From assembly GCA_009926815.1 (NCBI GenBank), contig RFOC01000005.1:1-25549 (forward strand): a DNA stretch of 25,549 nucleotides, given 5' to 3'. Numbering within the stretch: position 1 is the stretch's first letter; the number at the start of each line of letters is the position of its first letter. The notes beneath the pieces were generated by a model. It had not been told where the DNA came from, made no database searches, and saw only the letters and a list, made by a program, of their open reading frames with translations. Source of the DNA: Planctomycetota bacterium (GTDB lineage: Bacteria > Planctomycetota > Phycisphaerae > Phycisphaerales > SM1A02). Position numbers and translations under genes: made by a program. This document shows, one piece after another, positions 15,125-22,102 of this stretch.

Positions 15125-15967
15125 ATGCGGCTGCGCACCATCCTGCTTCCCCTGCTTGCCGCCGCCGCGTGCCTGCTGACCGCGTGCGAGGGAGGCTCGC
15201 CGCTGGAGCGGCACGTCGATCGTTTCCTGCGCGAGTCGGGGCATGGACTGCTGGGCCCGGTGGGCGAGGTGCAGAACCTGAACTTCCCCGACCAGGCCGG
15301 CATCGTGCATGTGGTCGTCCGGAACGTGCAGGGTGACGTGCGCATTCGTGGCGAGCGACGGGATGCCTCCGGACCCACGACCGTGCGGCTCCGCCCCCGT
15401 GCGGTGGTGGACACCAACTTCGCGGCGCGTCGCGAGCTGGACGAGATGCCCTGGACGGCCGAGATGAAGGATGGCCCGTCCGGCAGCCGGCTGCTGGAGG
15501 TCACCATCGGCACGCAGGATCCCAACGCCTGGTTCGTGCGCTGCGACATCGAGATCGACACGCCCCGCCTGGGCCGGGTCGACGTGGTCACCGACCATGG
15601 ACGGGTGCTGGTCGAGGACAACCGCGGTGGCGTGCAGGTGCGCACGACCATGGGTGACGTGCGCATGCGGACGCCATGGCCCATCACCGAGCCCTGCCAC
15701 ATCGACGCGAAGGATGGCGACGTGGAGTGGATCGTCCGGGGCGAATCGAGCGGAGCCTTCGACTGCGAGTGCATCGGCGGCAAGGTGAACGTCTTCGCCC
15801 GCTACGGCCGCTGGGTGGCCACCGACCCTCGCAACGACCACAACTCCCTGGTGTCCCGACTGAACGGTGGCGAGAACCCGATCGTGATCCGCGTGCTCGA
15901 GGGCAGCGTCTACATCGTGATCGTGGAGGATCCGCACGACACCGGCACCTTCATCCGGCCCTCCTGA
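15125..15967 (+). CDS. Lipoprotein with DUF4097-like beta-helical repeats
   Basis: This 280-aa protein begins with a lipoprotein signal (MRLRTILLPLLAAAACLLTAC) whose lipobox LTAC puts the lipidated Cys at residue 21. The rest consists of short beta strands of the kind VVVRNVQGDVRIRGER, GRVDVVTDHGRVLVEDNRGGVQVRT and MGDVRMR. These resemble the DUF4097/DUF2807 adhesin-like beta-helix family, in which 'G-x-V-x-V/I' steps repeat. Such proteins are membrane-anchored and of unknown biochemical role. It would sit at the outer or inner membrane, facing the periplasm. rlmE starts 9 nt after its stop, so the two are probably co-transcribed, though no functional link is evident. Confidence 0.75.
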   Translation: MRLRTILLPLLAAAACLLTACEGGSPLERHVDRFLRESGHGLLGPVGEVQNLNFPDQAGIVHVVVRNVQGDVRIRGERRDASGPTTVRLRPRAVVDTNFAARRELDEMPWTAEMKDGPSGSRLLEVTIGTQDPNAWFVRCDIEIDTPRLGRVDVVTDHGRVLVEDNRGGVQVRTTMGDVRMRTPWPITEPCHIDAKDGDVEWIVRGESSGAFDCECIGGKVNVFARYGRWVATDPRNDHNSLVSRLNGGENPIVIRVLEGSVYIVIVEDPHDTGTFIRPS

Positions 15968-15976
15968 GCGCGGCCC

Positions 15977-16636
15977 ATGAAGGAGGTGCAGGACCACTGG
16001 TTCCGCCGGGCGAAGGAGGAGGGCTACCGCGCCCGGAGCGCCTACAAGCTGCTGGAGCTGCACGAGAAGTTCGGGCTGCTGCGCAAGGGTGATCGCGTGC
16101 TCGACGTGGGCGCTGCGCCGGGCAGCTGGACGCAGGTGGCCGCCAACCTGGTGGGTCCGCGCGGGCACGTGGAGGGCTTCGACCTGAAGGTCATCGATCC
16201 GCGCGGCCTGCCTTCGCACGTGCGCGTGCAGCAGGCGGACATGCGCGAGGTCTCGCTGGAGGCGCTGGGGGGTCGACCGTTCGACGCCGTGATCAGCGAC
16301 ATGGCGCCCGACACCTCGGGCGTTCCCATGGCGGATGCCGCCATCAGCTGCCGCCTCTGCCACACGCTGCTCGATCGCTGCGTCGACTGGCTGCGACCCG
16401 GCGGTCACGTGGTGATGAAGGTGTTCGAGGGCGGCGACTTCCCCGAGCTGCTGCAGCGCGCCCAGCGGATCTTCCGCGATGCGCGCGCCAGCAAGCCCAA
16501 GGCCAGCCGCGCCGAGAGCGTGGAGATCTTCATCGTGGGCAAGGCCTTCCGGGGACCGGGGGCGGAGCCGCCCCGGGAGGCGGCGAGGACCCGGCCCGTG
16601 CCCGGCGCGGGGTGGAAGCGCGCCCAGGACGTCTGA
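15977..16636 (+). CDS. rlmE: 23S rRNA 2'-O-ribose U2552 methyltransferase, RlmE/FtsJ
   Basis: This 219-aa protein matches RlmE (RrmJ/FtsJ), which methylates the 2'-OH of U2552 in the A loop of 23S rRNA during late 50S assembly. It has RARSAYKLLELHEKFGLL at the N-terminus, the SAM motif LDVGAAPGSWTQV and the catalytic K-D-K-E tetrad. The tetrad is Lys in SAYKL, Asp in SDMAPDTSG, Lys in VVMKVFEG and Glu in SRAESVEIF. A Pro/Arg-rich tail of about 35 residues after IVGKAF extends beyond the usual family end. No Shine-Dalgarno sequence is seen before the ATG; its closeness (9 nt) to the lipoprotein stop suggests translational coupling. Confidence 0.93.
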   Translation: MKEVQDHWFRRAKEEGYRARSAYKLLELHEKFGLLRKGDRVLDVGAAPGSWTQVAANLVGPRGHVEGFDLKVIDPRGLPSHVRVQQADMREVSLEALGGRPFDAVISDMAPDTSGVPMADAAISCRLCHTLLDRCVDWLRPGGHVVMKVFEGGDFPELLQRAQRIFRDARASKPKASRAESVEIFIVGKAFRGPGAEPPREAARTRPVPGAGWKRAQDV

Positions 16637-16706
16637 TCGAGCGCCACCGCGGCCCACCGGACGAAGGAATGGCCGAAATGCGGGGGGATTTCCGGGTTCT
16701 TCCACC

Positions 16707-16712
16707 TAGAAT
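16707..16712 (+). promoter_or_regulatory. Putative -10 box TAGAAT for pdxA
   Basis: TAGAAT ends 6 nt before the GTG start of pdxA. Transcription would then begin at or beside the start codon. The flanking ACCTAGAATCGC is identical to that before the lipoprotein gene at 15125. The 82-nt gap from rlmE leaves room for an independent promoter. Confidence 0.5.
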
Positions 16713-16718
16713 CGCGGC

Positions 16719-17840
16719 GTGAGCGGACACGCCCCCTCCAGCCCGTCCGGACCCGCCGACCCGCCGGTGATCGCGATCACCATGGGCGATCCGCTGGGCA
16801 TCGGTCCCGAGGTGGTGGCCAAGGCCATCTGCGATCCGGCCATCGCTCGACTGGCGCGCTTCGTGGTCTATGGCCAGAACCAGCGACTGGTCGATGCCGC
16901 GGAGCGGACCGGACTGCGACCGCTGTGGTTCCGCGTGCCGAAGGAGAGCGCCACGGCCCAGCGCGGCTTCCACGGTGAACCCGTGGTGCTGGACTATGGA
17001 CACGAGGATGCCCTGCCCGCCGAGGCCGGGCCCAGCCGCGCCGGCGGACTGCTCTCCAAGGCCTTCGTGGAGGACGCCATCTCCGACGCGCTTCGCCCAG
17101 CGGGCGATCCCCGCCGCGTGGATGCGGTGGTGACCGGTCCCATCGCCAAGGAGAGCTGGAGCATGGCGGGCTTCCGGTGGCCCGGGCACACCGAGCTCTT
17201 CGCGGCCCGCTGCAAGGCGGCCCACCACACCATGCTCTTCGAGAGCCCTCGCCTGCGCGTGGCGCTGGCCACGGCCCACCTGCCGCTCATGGACGTGCGG
17301 AACGTGCTGACCATCGGGCGCGTGTTCGACCCCATCGAGCTGGGTGCGGCGCACTGCCGCAGGCTGGGCATCGACCGCCCGCGCGTGGCGGTGTGCGGCC
17401 TGAATCCGCACGCGGGCGAGAACGGGCTCTTCGGCGACGAGGAGCGCCGCATCATCCGGCCGGCCATCGACATGGCCCGCAGCAACGGCATCGATGCCCA
17501 CGGCCCCTTCCCGGGCGACACCATCTTCATCGATGCGGCCGCCGGAAAATGGGACCTGGTCGTGGCGATGTACCACGACCAGGGCCTGATCCCCGTGAAG
17601 TTGCTGGGCTTCGACCGCGCGGTGAACGTGACGGTGGGCCTGGGCATGGTCCGCACCAGTCCGGATCACGGCACCGCCTTCGGCATCGCCGGTCGCAACG
17701 CGGCCAGTCCCAACAGCATGAAGGCGGCGATCGAGCTCGCCGTCCGGCTGTCGCGTCAGCCCGAGCCGCGCGACGATCGGCCTCGCGCCGCCTTGCGCGG
17801 AGCCGATGAGGACGCCTCGGACGCCCCCTCGGCGGACTGA
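16719..17840 (+). CDS. pdxA: 4-hydroxythreonine-4-phosphate dehydrogenase
   Basis: This 373-aa protein is PdxA of the DXP-dependent vitamin B6 pathway. It oxidises 4-phosphohydroxy-threonine with NAD(P)+, and the product is used by PdxJ. Landmarks are ITMGDPLGIGPEVV at the N-terminus, VTGPIAKESW, NPHAGENGLFGDEE, GPFPGDTIF and the long LGMVRTSPDHGTAFGIAG block. The three metal-binding histidines lie in PGHTE, MYHDQG and SPDHGTA. A low-complexity tail (after VRLSRQPEP) exceeds the family norm; its codons overlap the convergent PEP-CTERM-like gene by 85 nt. The GTG start is favoured because TAGAAT lies 6 nt upstream and the protein's N-terminal motif begins about 14 residues later. Confidence 0.95.
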   Translation: MSGHAPSSPSGPADPPVIAITMGDPLGIGPEVVAKAICDPAIARLARFVVYGQNQRLVDAAERTGLRPLWFRVPKESATAQRGFHGEPVVLDYGHEDALPAEAGPSRAGGLLSKAFVEDAISDALRPAGDPRRVDAVVTGPIAKESWSMAGFRWPGHTELFAARCKAAHHTMLFESPRLRVALATAHLPLMDVRNVLTIGRVFDPIELGAAHCRRLGIDRPRVAVCGLNPHAGENGLFGDEERRIIRPAIDMARSNGIDAHGPFPGDTIFIDAAAGKWDLVVAMYHDQGLIPVKLLGFDRAVNVTVGLGMVRTSPDHGTAFGIAGRNAASPNSMKAAIELAVRLSRQPEPRDDRPRAALRGADEDASDAPSAD

Positions 17841-18547
17841 TCACCCTTCGGCGGTTCCACACCGGCCTTCGGCTGTGGCGGCGCTGCCTGTCCCTTCTGG
17901 CCACGCCCGCCCCGGCGCGAGCCGATGGCCGCCGCCGCGCCCAGCGCCGCCGCACTGCCCGGACTGGGCACCACGCCGGCCTCGAGACGAAGGTTGTCGA
18001 AGCGCACGTTGCCGCTGCCGCTGGTCGCGCCCTCGAGTCGGATGCGCACGCGCGCCGACCCGTTCTGCAGGAACGTGAGGTCCCGCAGGTCCACCTGGTG
18101 CTGCTGCCACTGCGTGGCGCTGGGCTCCAGCGTGGCTGCGCTCCGCCAGGCCTGCCCGTCCCACGCCTCCACCACGGCCTGAGCGAAGCCGCTGGAGCTG
18201 CGCCGTGCCGCCAGACTGAGCGAGAGCTGCGAACGCCCGGTGGTGTCCGCGGTGAACTCCATCCACCGGCCGTTCTGGCCCGAGCCGGTGATCGCCAGGG
18301 CCAGTCCCGCGGCATCGCCGGACCACGCGTTCACGTCCGTGCCCGAGAGCGTGCCCAGTCCGCCGGTGAACTGGCCCAGCGACATGGAGCCCGACCCCGC
18401 ATCCGCCGCCACCGAGGTGGGCACGCCCCCGGTGAGCCCGTTGAAGTGCCACCCCGCCACCACGTCGGCCCGCGCCGAGCACGCGCCGAACCACAGCACC
18501 GCCACGCCCGCCAGGGCCGCGGCCACACCGCCATGCAACCTTGCCAT
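17756..18547 (-). CDS. Secreted protein with PEP-CTERM-like sorting motif and C-terminal extension
   Basis: This 263-aa protein starts with a signal peptide (VAVLWFGACSARA, cleavage before DVV). A beta-rich, probably jelly-roll domain follows (about 28-190), containing GWHFNGL, VEAWDGQAW and VRFDNLRLEAG. VPSPGSAAALGAAAAIG then SRRGGRG resembles a PEP-CTERM signal: a proline motif, a small hydrophobic helix and an Arg cluster. Known PEP-CTERM proteins end there and are processed by an exosortase at the membrane. Here about 50 Pro/Ala/Gly/Ser/Arg-rich residues follow, encoded over the end of pdxA. The start is set by AAGGAGG at 18553-18559, 5 nt before the ATG, and the 50-nt leader has a 6-bp hairpin. 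The role is unknown; a cell-surface or exopolymer-associated protein is a reasonable inference. Confidence 0.7.
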   Translation of the reverse strand: MARLHGGVAAALAGVAVLWFGACSARADVVAGWHFNGLTGGVPTSVAADAGSGSMSLGQFTGGLGTLSGTDVNAWSGDAAGLALAITGSGQNGRWMEFTADTTGRSQLSLSLAARRSSSGFAQAVVEAWDGQAWRSAATLEPSATQWQQHQVDLRDLTFLQNGSARVRIRLEGATSGSGNVRFDNLRLEAGVVPSPGSAAALGAAAAIGSRRGGRGQKGQAAPPQPKAGVEPPKGDQSAEGASEASSSAPRKAARGRSSRGSG

Positions 18548-18572
18548 GCCTGCCTCCTTCTGAAGTTGAAGC

Positions 18573-18588
18573 GGCGGAACGCTCCGCC
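18573..18588. repeat. Short inverted repeat in the leader of the PEP-CTERM-like gene
   Basis: GGCGGA and TCCGCC form a 6-bp stem with a 4-nt loop. It lies 25 nt before the minus-strand ATG at 18547, upstream of the AAGGAGG site. It could be a leader hairpin or an operator half-site pair. The surrounding 111 nt up to 18658 hold no gene. A run of six T in plus-strand sense at 18634-18639 is in the wrong orientation to terminate the upstream operon. Confidence 0.3.
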
Positions 18589-18658
18589 AGTGCCGGCGTT
18601 GTAGATGACGCCGGACCGCGCCCCGGAACTTCCTGCCTTTTTTCCCGCGAATGCTTCC

Positions 18659-19717
18659 TCAGCCGCGCAGGTGATTGGGATCGATGATCCAGAGCCAGTC
18701 GTCGAAGAGGAACTCGACCCGGTCGGCCAGCAGCGCGATGCGACCCATGACCGTGAATCCGAACGCGGCGCCGAAGGTGATCATGAGGTACCACACGCCC
18801 ACCCGCGCGGCTCCGCCCACCACGCCGCGGTGCTGCACGCTGAAGAGGAAGTAGCAGAGGCAGCACACCACGCCCACCAGCACCAGCACGCCCGGGAGCG
18901 CGGCCCACGCCCAGTCCCACGCACTCAGGCCCTGGGCGGTCGGGACCACCGACTGCATGGTGGAGGCCGCCTGCTCCATGAGGTCGGATTCCACCTGCGT
19001 CACCATGCGGCGCCCCGCGGTCACGCCCACGATGAACGCCAGGGGCCAGCCCGCGATCCAGCCACCGCGCGGAAGCAGCCGCCACATCAGCATCAGGCCC
19101 AGGAGCAGCGCGAGCGCCATGGCACCCCACTGCTGCAGCCACGGATCGAAGGCGTCGCTGGCGGTGTCCCACGTCTCCGGCCACCACGGACTGAACTGCG
19201 GGATCTTCAGCGTCGGCTGCACCATCGCCTGCACCGTTTCGGGCATGAGCGTGGCCAGCAGCTTGGGCACCACCACATCCCAGAAGCCCACCACCATCCA
19301 GTAGGCCGCGCTCACGCCCACCACCACGGCCTCGGTGAAGCGGTACGCGGGATTGTCGGCGTACAGGAAGCTGAAGATGGCCAGCGTGAGGAAGGCCGCC
19401 ACCCACAGCCCGATGGTGCGCGGCCACGACAGCACGACGCGATCCTGCCCGGGATCCCTCGCCTCCGCCTCGAAGTGCGCCTTCGGCGGCACCTTGCTCC
19501 AGGTGGTCCACCGGACCTCCGCCTGCTCGACCGGGACCGATCGCCATCGCGGGACCGATGCGGCCGGCGCGTCCGCCGGCGCCCGCTCGCGCGCCAGCGA
19601 GACCTCGCCCCGCTCCACGTACACCCGTCCCAGACCGTGGCCCGTGAAGCCCCGCCAGGCCAGCAGTCCCGCGAAGAGAACCACGAGCACCAGCCATGTC
19701 AGCCGCTGCCGCGTCAC
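18659..19717 (-). CDS. Polytopic membrane protein, fifth gene of the membrane operon
   Basis: I do not recognise a named function. The 352-aa protein has about seven hydrophobic segments: near residues 5-23 (LTWLVLVVLFAGLLAWRGF), then around 110, 135, 205, 230, 285 and 320. A soluble loop of about 80 residues lies between the first and second. The C-terminal part, YLMITFGAAFGFTVMGRIALL, is strikingly ordered and probably conserved. There are no nucleotide-binding or Fe-S motifs; VVCCLCYF lies within a membrane helix. The start is GTG at 19717, whose GTGA overlaps the stop of the preceding gene, so the two are translationally coupled. An ATG-initiated longer reading of this frame runs back over the previous gene and is rejected. 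It is the last gene of a five-gene set and probably an integral subunit of one complex. Confidence 0.75.
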   Translation of the reverse strand: MTRQRLTWLVLVVLFAGLLAWRGFTGHGLGRVYVERGEVSLARERAPADAPAASVPRWRSVPVEQAEVRWTTWSKVPPKAHFEAEARDPGQDRVVLSWPRTIGLWVAAFLTLAIFSFLYADNPAYRFTEAVVVGVSAAYWMVVGFWDVVVPKLLATLMPETVQAMVQPTLKIPQFSPWWPETWDTASDAFDPWLQQWGAMALALLLGLMLMWRLLPRGGWIAGWPLAFIVGVTAGRRMVTQVESDLMEQAASTMQSVVPTAQGLSAWDWAWAALPGVLVLVGVVCCLCYFLFSVQHRGVVGGAARVGVWYLMITFGAAFGFTVMGRIALLADRVEFLFDDWLWIIDPNHLRG

Positions 19718-20589
19718 GCCTGGCCTCCGCGCGAACGCCTGAAGTGGATCACGTTGCCCAGCACGATCAGGCCCACCAGCAGCAGGTGCCCCGAGAGCTG
19801 CGGCCCCATGCGCCGCTGCGCCTCCATGTACTTCGCCGCAGGCGCACCACCGAGGCCCTCGTTGACCAGCATCTCGTACTCGGCCGCTCCCTTGATGCCC
19901 GCCAGGATGCCCGCGAGCTGATCCGGGTAGTACGGGAACAGCTGCGGCGTGCTCACGCCCGTGGTGCCCGCCACCATGCGCATGCTTCCCTTCAGGCCCG
20001 TCACCACGTACTGGACCCACTCCTTGGCGCCCGGATAGCCGGCGCCGACATCCACCAGCAGGGGGAAATCCGCCACGGTCTTCACGCCCTGCAGGATGGG
20101 CAGGTCGGCCGTGTCGCGCCCGCGCTCGTCCACGGGGAATCCCTTGCGGAAGTTGGTGGTGAGCACGGTCATCACCTGCTGCTGACCGGACTGGAACCCC
20201 AGGTTCACGAAGTCCACCCCGTCGCGCATGTGCGGGAAGTCGGCGCCGATCACGTTCGCGATGGTCTCCTCGGCCAGGTTGTTGCCCAGCGGCCACAGCG
20301 CGATGCACACGATGCGCAGCTTGCGAGCCGCGCAGTGGCGCATGAGATCCGTGGCCATGGGCTGCAGCTCGCCCGCGCTGGCTGGATCGAAGTCGAAGGC
20401 GAAGAGCACGCGGCTTCCCTCGGGCGTGGCCTCGATGGCCTCGTACACGGCGCGCGAGGTGGAGGTGACCTTCTCGGGCAGCGTGCGCCCCGTCACCCCG
20501 ATGTAGAGGATCGGCGCCGCCACGGCCACGAACATGGCCAGGAAGATCCATCGCCGATCCAGGCGATCCAGTCGATCCAGCACGCTCAT
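19714..20589 (-). CDS. Membrane-anchored protein with paralogous ectodomain, fourth gene of the membrane operon
   Basis: This 291-aa protein has one N-terminal membrane segment (about 14-32, WIFLAMFVAVAAPILYIGV), a soluble domain of about 220 residues, and a C-terminal membrane segment (LLLVGLIVLGNVIHF) followed by RRSRGG. The soluble domain starts RVLFAFDFDPASAGE and ends with MVAGTTGVSTPQLFPYYPDQ and GILAGIKGAAEYEMLV. The layout and the AGT-G-S-P/Q-F pattern resemble the second gene of the operon, so I infer distant paralogy. No catalytic motif is recognised. The positive C-terminal tail predicts a cytoplasmic end and, with two membrane spans, an extracytoplasmic or cytoplasmic domain between them. 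The ATG at 20589 overlaps the previous stop as ATGA, and its own stop overlaps the next GTG. Confidence 0.75.
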   Translation of the reverse strand: MSVLDRLDRLDRRWIFLAMFVAVAAPILYIGVTGRTLPEKVTSTSRAVYEAIEATPEGSRVLFAFDFDPASAGELQPMATDLMRHCAARKLRIVCIALWPLGNNLAEETIANVIGADFPHMRDGVDFVNLGFQSGQQQVMTVLTTNFRKGFPVDERGRDTADLPILQGVKTVADFPLLVDVGAGYPGAKEWVQYVVTGLKGSMRMVAGTTGVSTPQLFPYYPDQLAGILAGIKGAAEYEMLVNEGLGGAPAAKYMEAQRRMGPQLSGHLLLVGLIVLGNVIHFRRSRGGQA

Positions 20590-21293
20590 GCCGAGCCTCC
20601 CCCGCCCAGCCAGCTGCGATCCAGCCCCAGCAGGATGCGGAGCCCGGTGGCCGCCACGCCCAGCGCGATGCCGATCATGATGGCCCGGTTGCCGGCGGTG
20701 CCGAAGACCGCCATGACGTAGCTGCTCAGGTTCTCCAGGCGAAGCCCCGAGGCCCATGCAGGCATCCAGTCCGTGAGCACCACGCCGGCGTAGGTGCGAC
20801 CCAGCAGCACCACGAAGGCCGTCACCAGCAGCAGCACCGCCGCCGTGTTCTTGGCACGGAAGGCGCGGAAGGCGGCGCTGGCCACGTAGAAGGCCAGCAG
20901 CGCGAACATGGTGGCGGTGAGTGGTGACAGGATGAACTCGTAGATCCAGCCGAAGGGCGTCCCGGCCGTCTGCTGCGAACCGCTCCATGCCGCCTGGGGC
21001 GCGTCGGGACTGGGGTTCACCCCGATCTTCGCCATGCCCACGACCAGCGTGATCAGGAAGGCCGCCAGCGTCACCGCGGCATAGCCCCACCCCCGGTCGC
21101 GTCGGCTGATCGCGGAGAGATTCGCCTTCAGCAGGCTGCCCGCGCCCAGCACGAAGGCGATGGCCGCGATCACGTTGAACACGTCCGCCGCCGCCTCGCC
21201 CATCCACTCGATGGATCGCACGAAGTAGCTCACCGCCATCACCAGCCCCGCCACGATGGCGATGGCCATGGGCACCACTCGGCGGGCGATCAT
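20586..21293 (-). CDS. Six-helix membrane protein, third gene of the membrane operon
   Basis: The 235-aa protein consists mostly of six predicted membrane helices. They begin near residues 7 (VVPMAIAIVAGLVMAVSYFV), 37, 70, 118, 150 and 205, with short loops between. The longest loop (about 92-115, GVNPSPDAPQAAWSGSQQT) follows the third helix. It has no recognisable transporter or enzyme signature. The ATG at 21293 overlaps the frameshift-corrected stop of the upstream gene as ATGA, and its own TGA overlaps the next ATG in the same way. The tight coupling suggests it is made in fixed proportion with its neighbours, as expected for a complex subunit. Confidence 0.78.
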   Translation of the reverse strand: MIARRVVPMAIAIVAGLVMAVSYFVRSIEWMGEAAADVFNVIAAIAFVLGAGSLLKANLSAISRRDRGWGYAAVTLAAFLITLVVGMAKIGVNPSPDAPQAAWSGSQQTAGTPFGWIYEFILSPLTATMFALLAFYVASAAFRAFRAKNTAAVLLLVTAFVVLLGRTYAGVVLTDWMPAWASGLRLENLSSYVMAVFGTAGNRAIMIGIALGVAATGLRILLGLDRSWLGGGGSA

Positions 21294-22082
21294 CTCGAAC
21301 CCCCGACCGCACGCAGCAGCAGGTCACGCCACTCGGAGAGCCACGCCTGCTCGGGCCAGAGCGCGGCCGCCGTGGCCAGCACCGTGCCCGCCACGATGAA
21401 CGTCATCACGGAGATCTTCCCGGCATCCTGCGACTGCACCGAGCCCAGCTGGTCCGCCGGCGCTGGCCACGAAGAACTCCTCGCCGATCAGCGTGTAGTC
21501 GCAGGCCGCCACGAAGAACGGCAGCTGGCTGCTCTCGCCCGTGCCCGCGATCTGGATGGCACCCACGCTGTTGCCCGTCTCCGCCAGGATCAGGCTCTCG
21601 CCGTAGAAGCTGCCCATCAGGAAGCACGCCGCGGGTCGCTCGCGAATCATGGCGCCGGTCACGTGCGCCACGTAGGCGAACTGCTCGTCCGACACGTAGT
21701 GGATGCGGTCCGCCTGGTACGCCTCGGGTCGCCCGGCGGTCAGGCACGCGGCCTGCACGGCATCGCGAGCCGCCTCCATCACCAGCGAGCGGCTGGTGGG
21801 CACCTGAACCACGGCGTCGTATTCCGCCGCCGTTCGGGCCACGCGACCCAGCATGGTGACCCCGGCCACCGTCTGGATGTCATCCATGTCCATGATGCCG
21901 GGCACGAAGAGCACCGGCCGACCCATCTCGGTGGCCCGGCCGACCGCATCATCCACCGCCTCCAGCGCGGCGATGCGCCGGATGACCGGCGGCTTGCCCC
22001 GCCGCGAGCGCATCACGAAGATGATGGTGGCCAGCGCAATGCCCAGCATCCAGGCGGCCAACGCGATCCGCTCCTCGTGCAT
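21290..22082 (-). CDS. Membrane-anchored conserved protein with apparent frameshift, second gene of the membrane operon
   Basis: The protein starts at the ATG at 22082 (MHEERIALAAWMLGIALATI), with a membrane helix at about 6-24. A conserved-looking soluble domain follows (GRPVLFVPGIMDMDD, VQVPTSRSLVMEAARDAV, GSFYGESLILAETGN, IQIAGTGESSQLPFF, CDYTLIGEEFFVASA). In the printed frame the end turns into non-coding-looking Gly/His/Arg sequence. Skipping one base near 21460 instead gives ADQLGSVQSQDAGKIS, a second membrane helix (VMTFIVAGTVLATAAALW) and a stop at 21290-21292 that overlaps the next ATG as ATGA. The 793-nt span is one base too long for an intact frame, so I read this as a 263-aa protein with a 1-nt insertion. 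The layout recalls conserved bacterial proteins I tentatively remember as DUF6754, but this is not verified. Confidence 0.75.
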
Positions 22083-22088
22083 GCGCGG

Positions 22089-22094
22089 AATGTA
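22089..22094 (-). promoter_or_regulatory. Putative internal -10 box TACATT before the second operon gene
   Basis: TACATT on the minus strand lies 6 nt before the ATG at 22082, inside the 20-nt gap after the first gene of the operon. There is no Shine-Dalgarno sequence. If active, it would start a leaderless internal transcript for genes two to five. Confidence 0.4.
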
Positions 22095-22102
22095 TCTGGA
22101 AG

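Noticed and set aside
18630..18645. T-run as terminator downstream of the membrane operon
   Set aside because: The T-run is on the plus strand while the operon is on the minus strand, and no GC hairpin precedes it.
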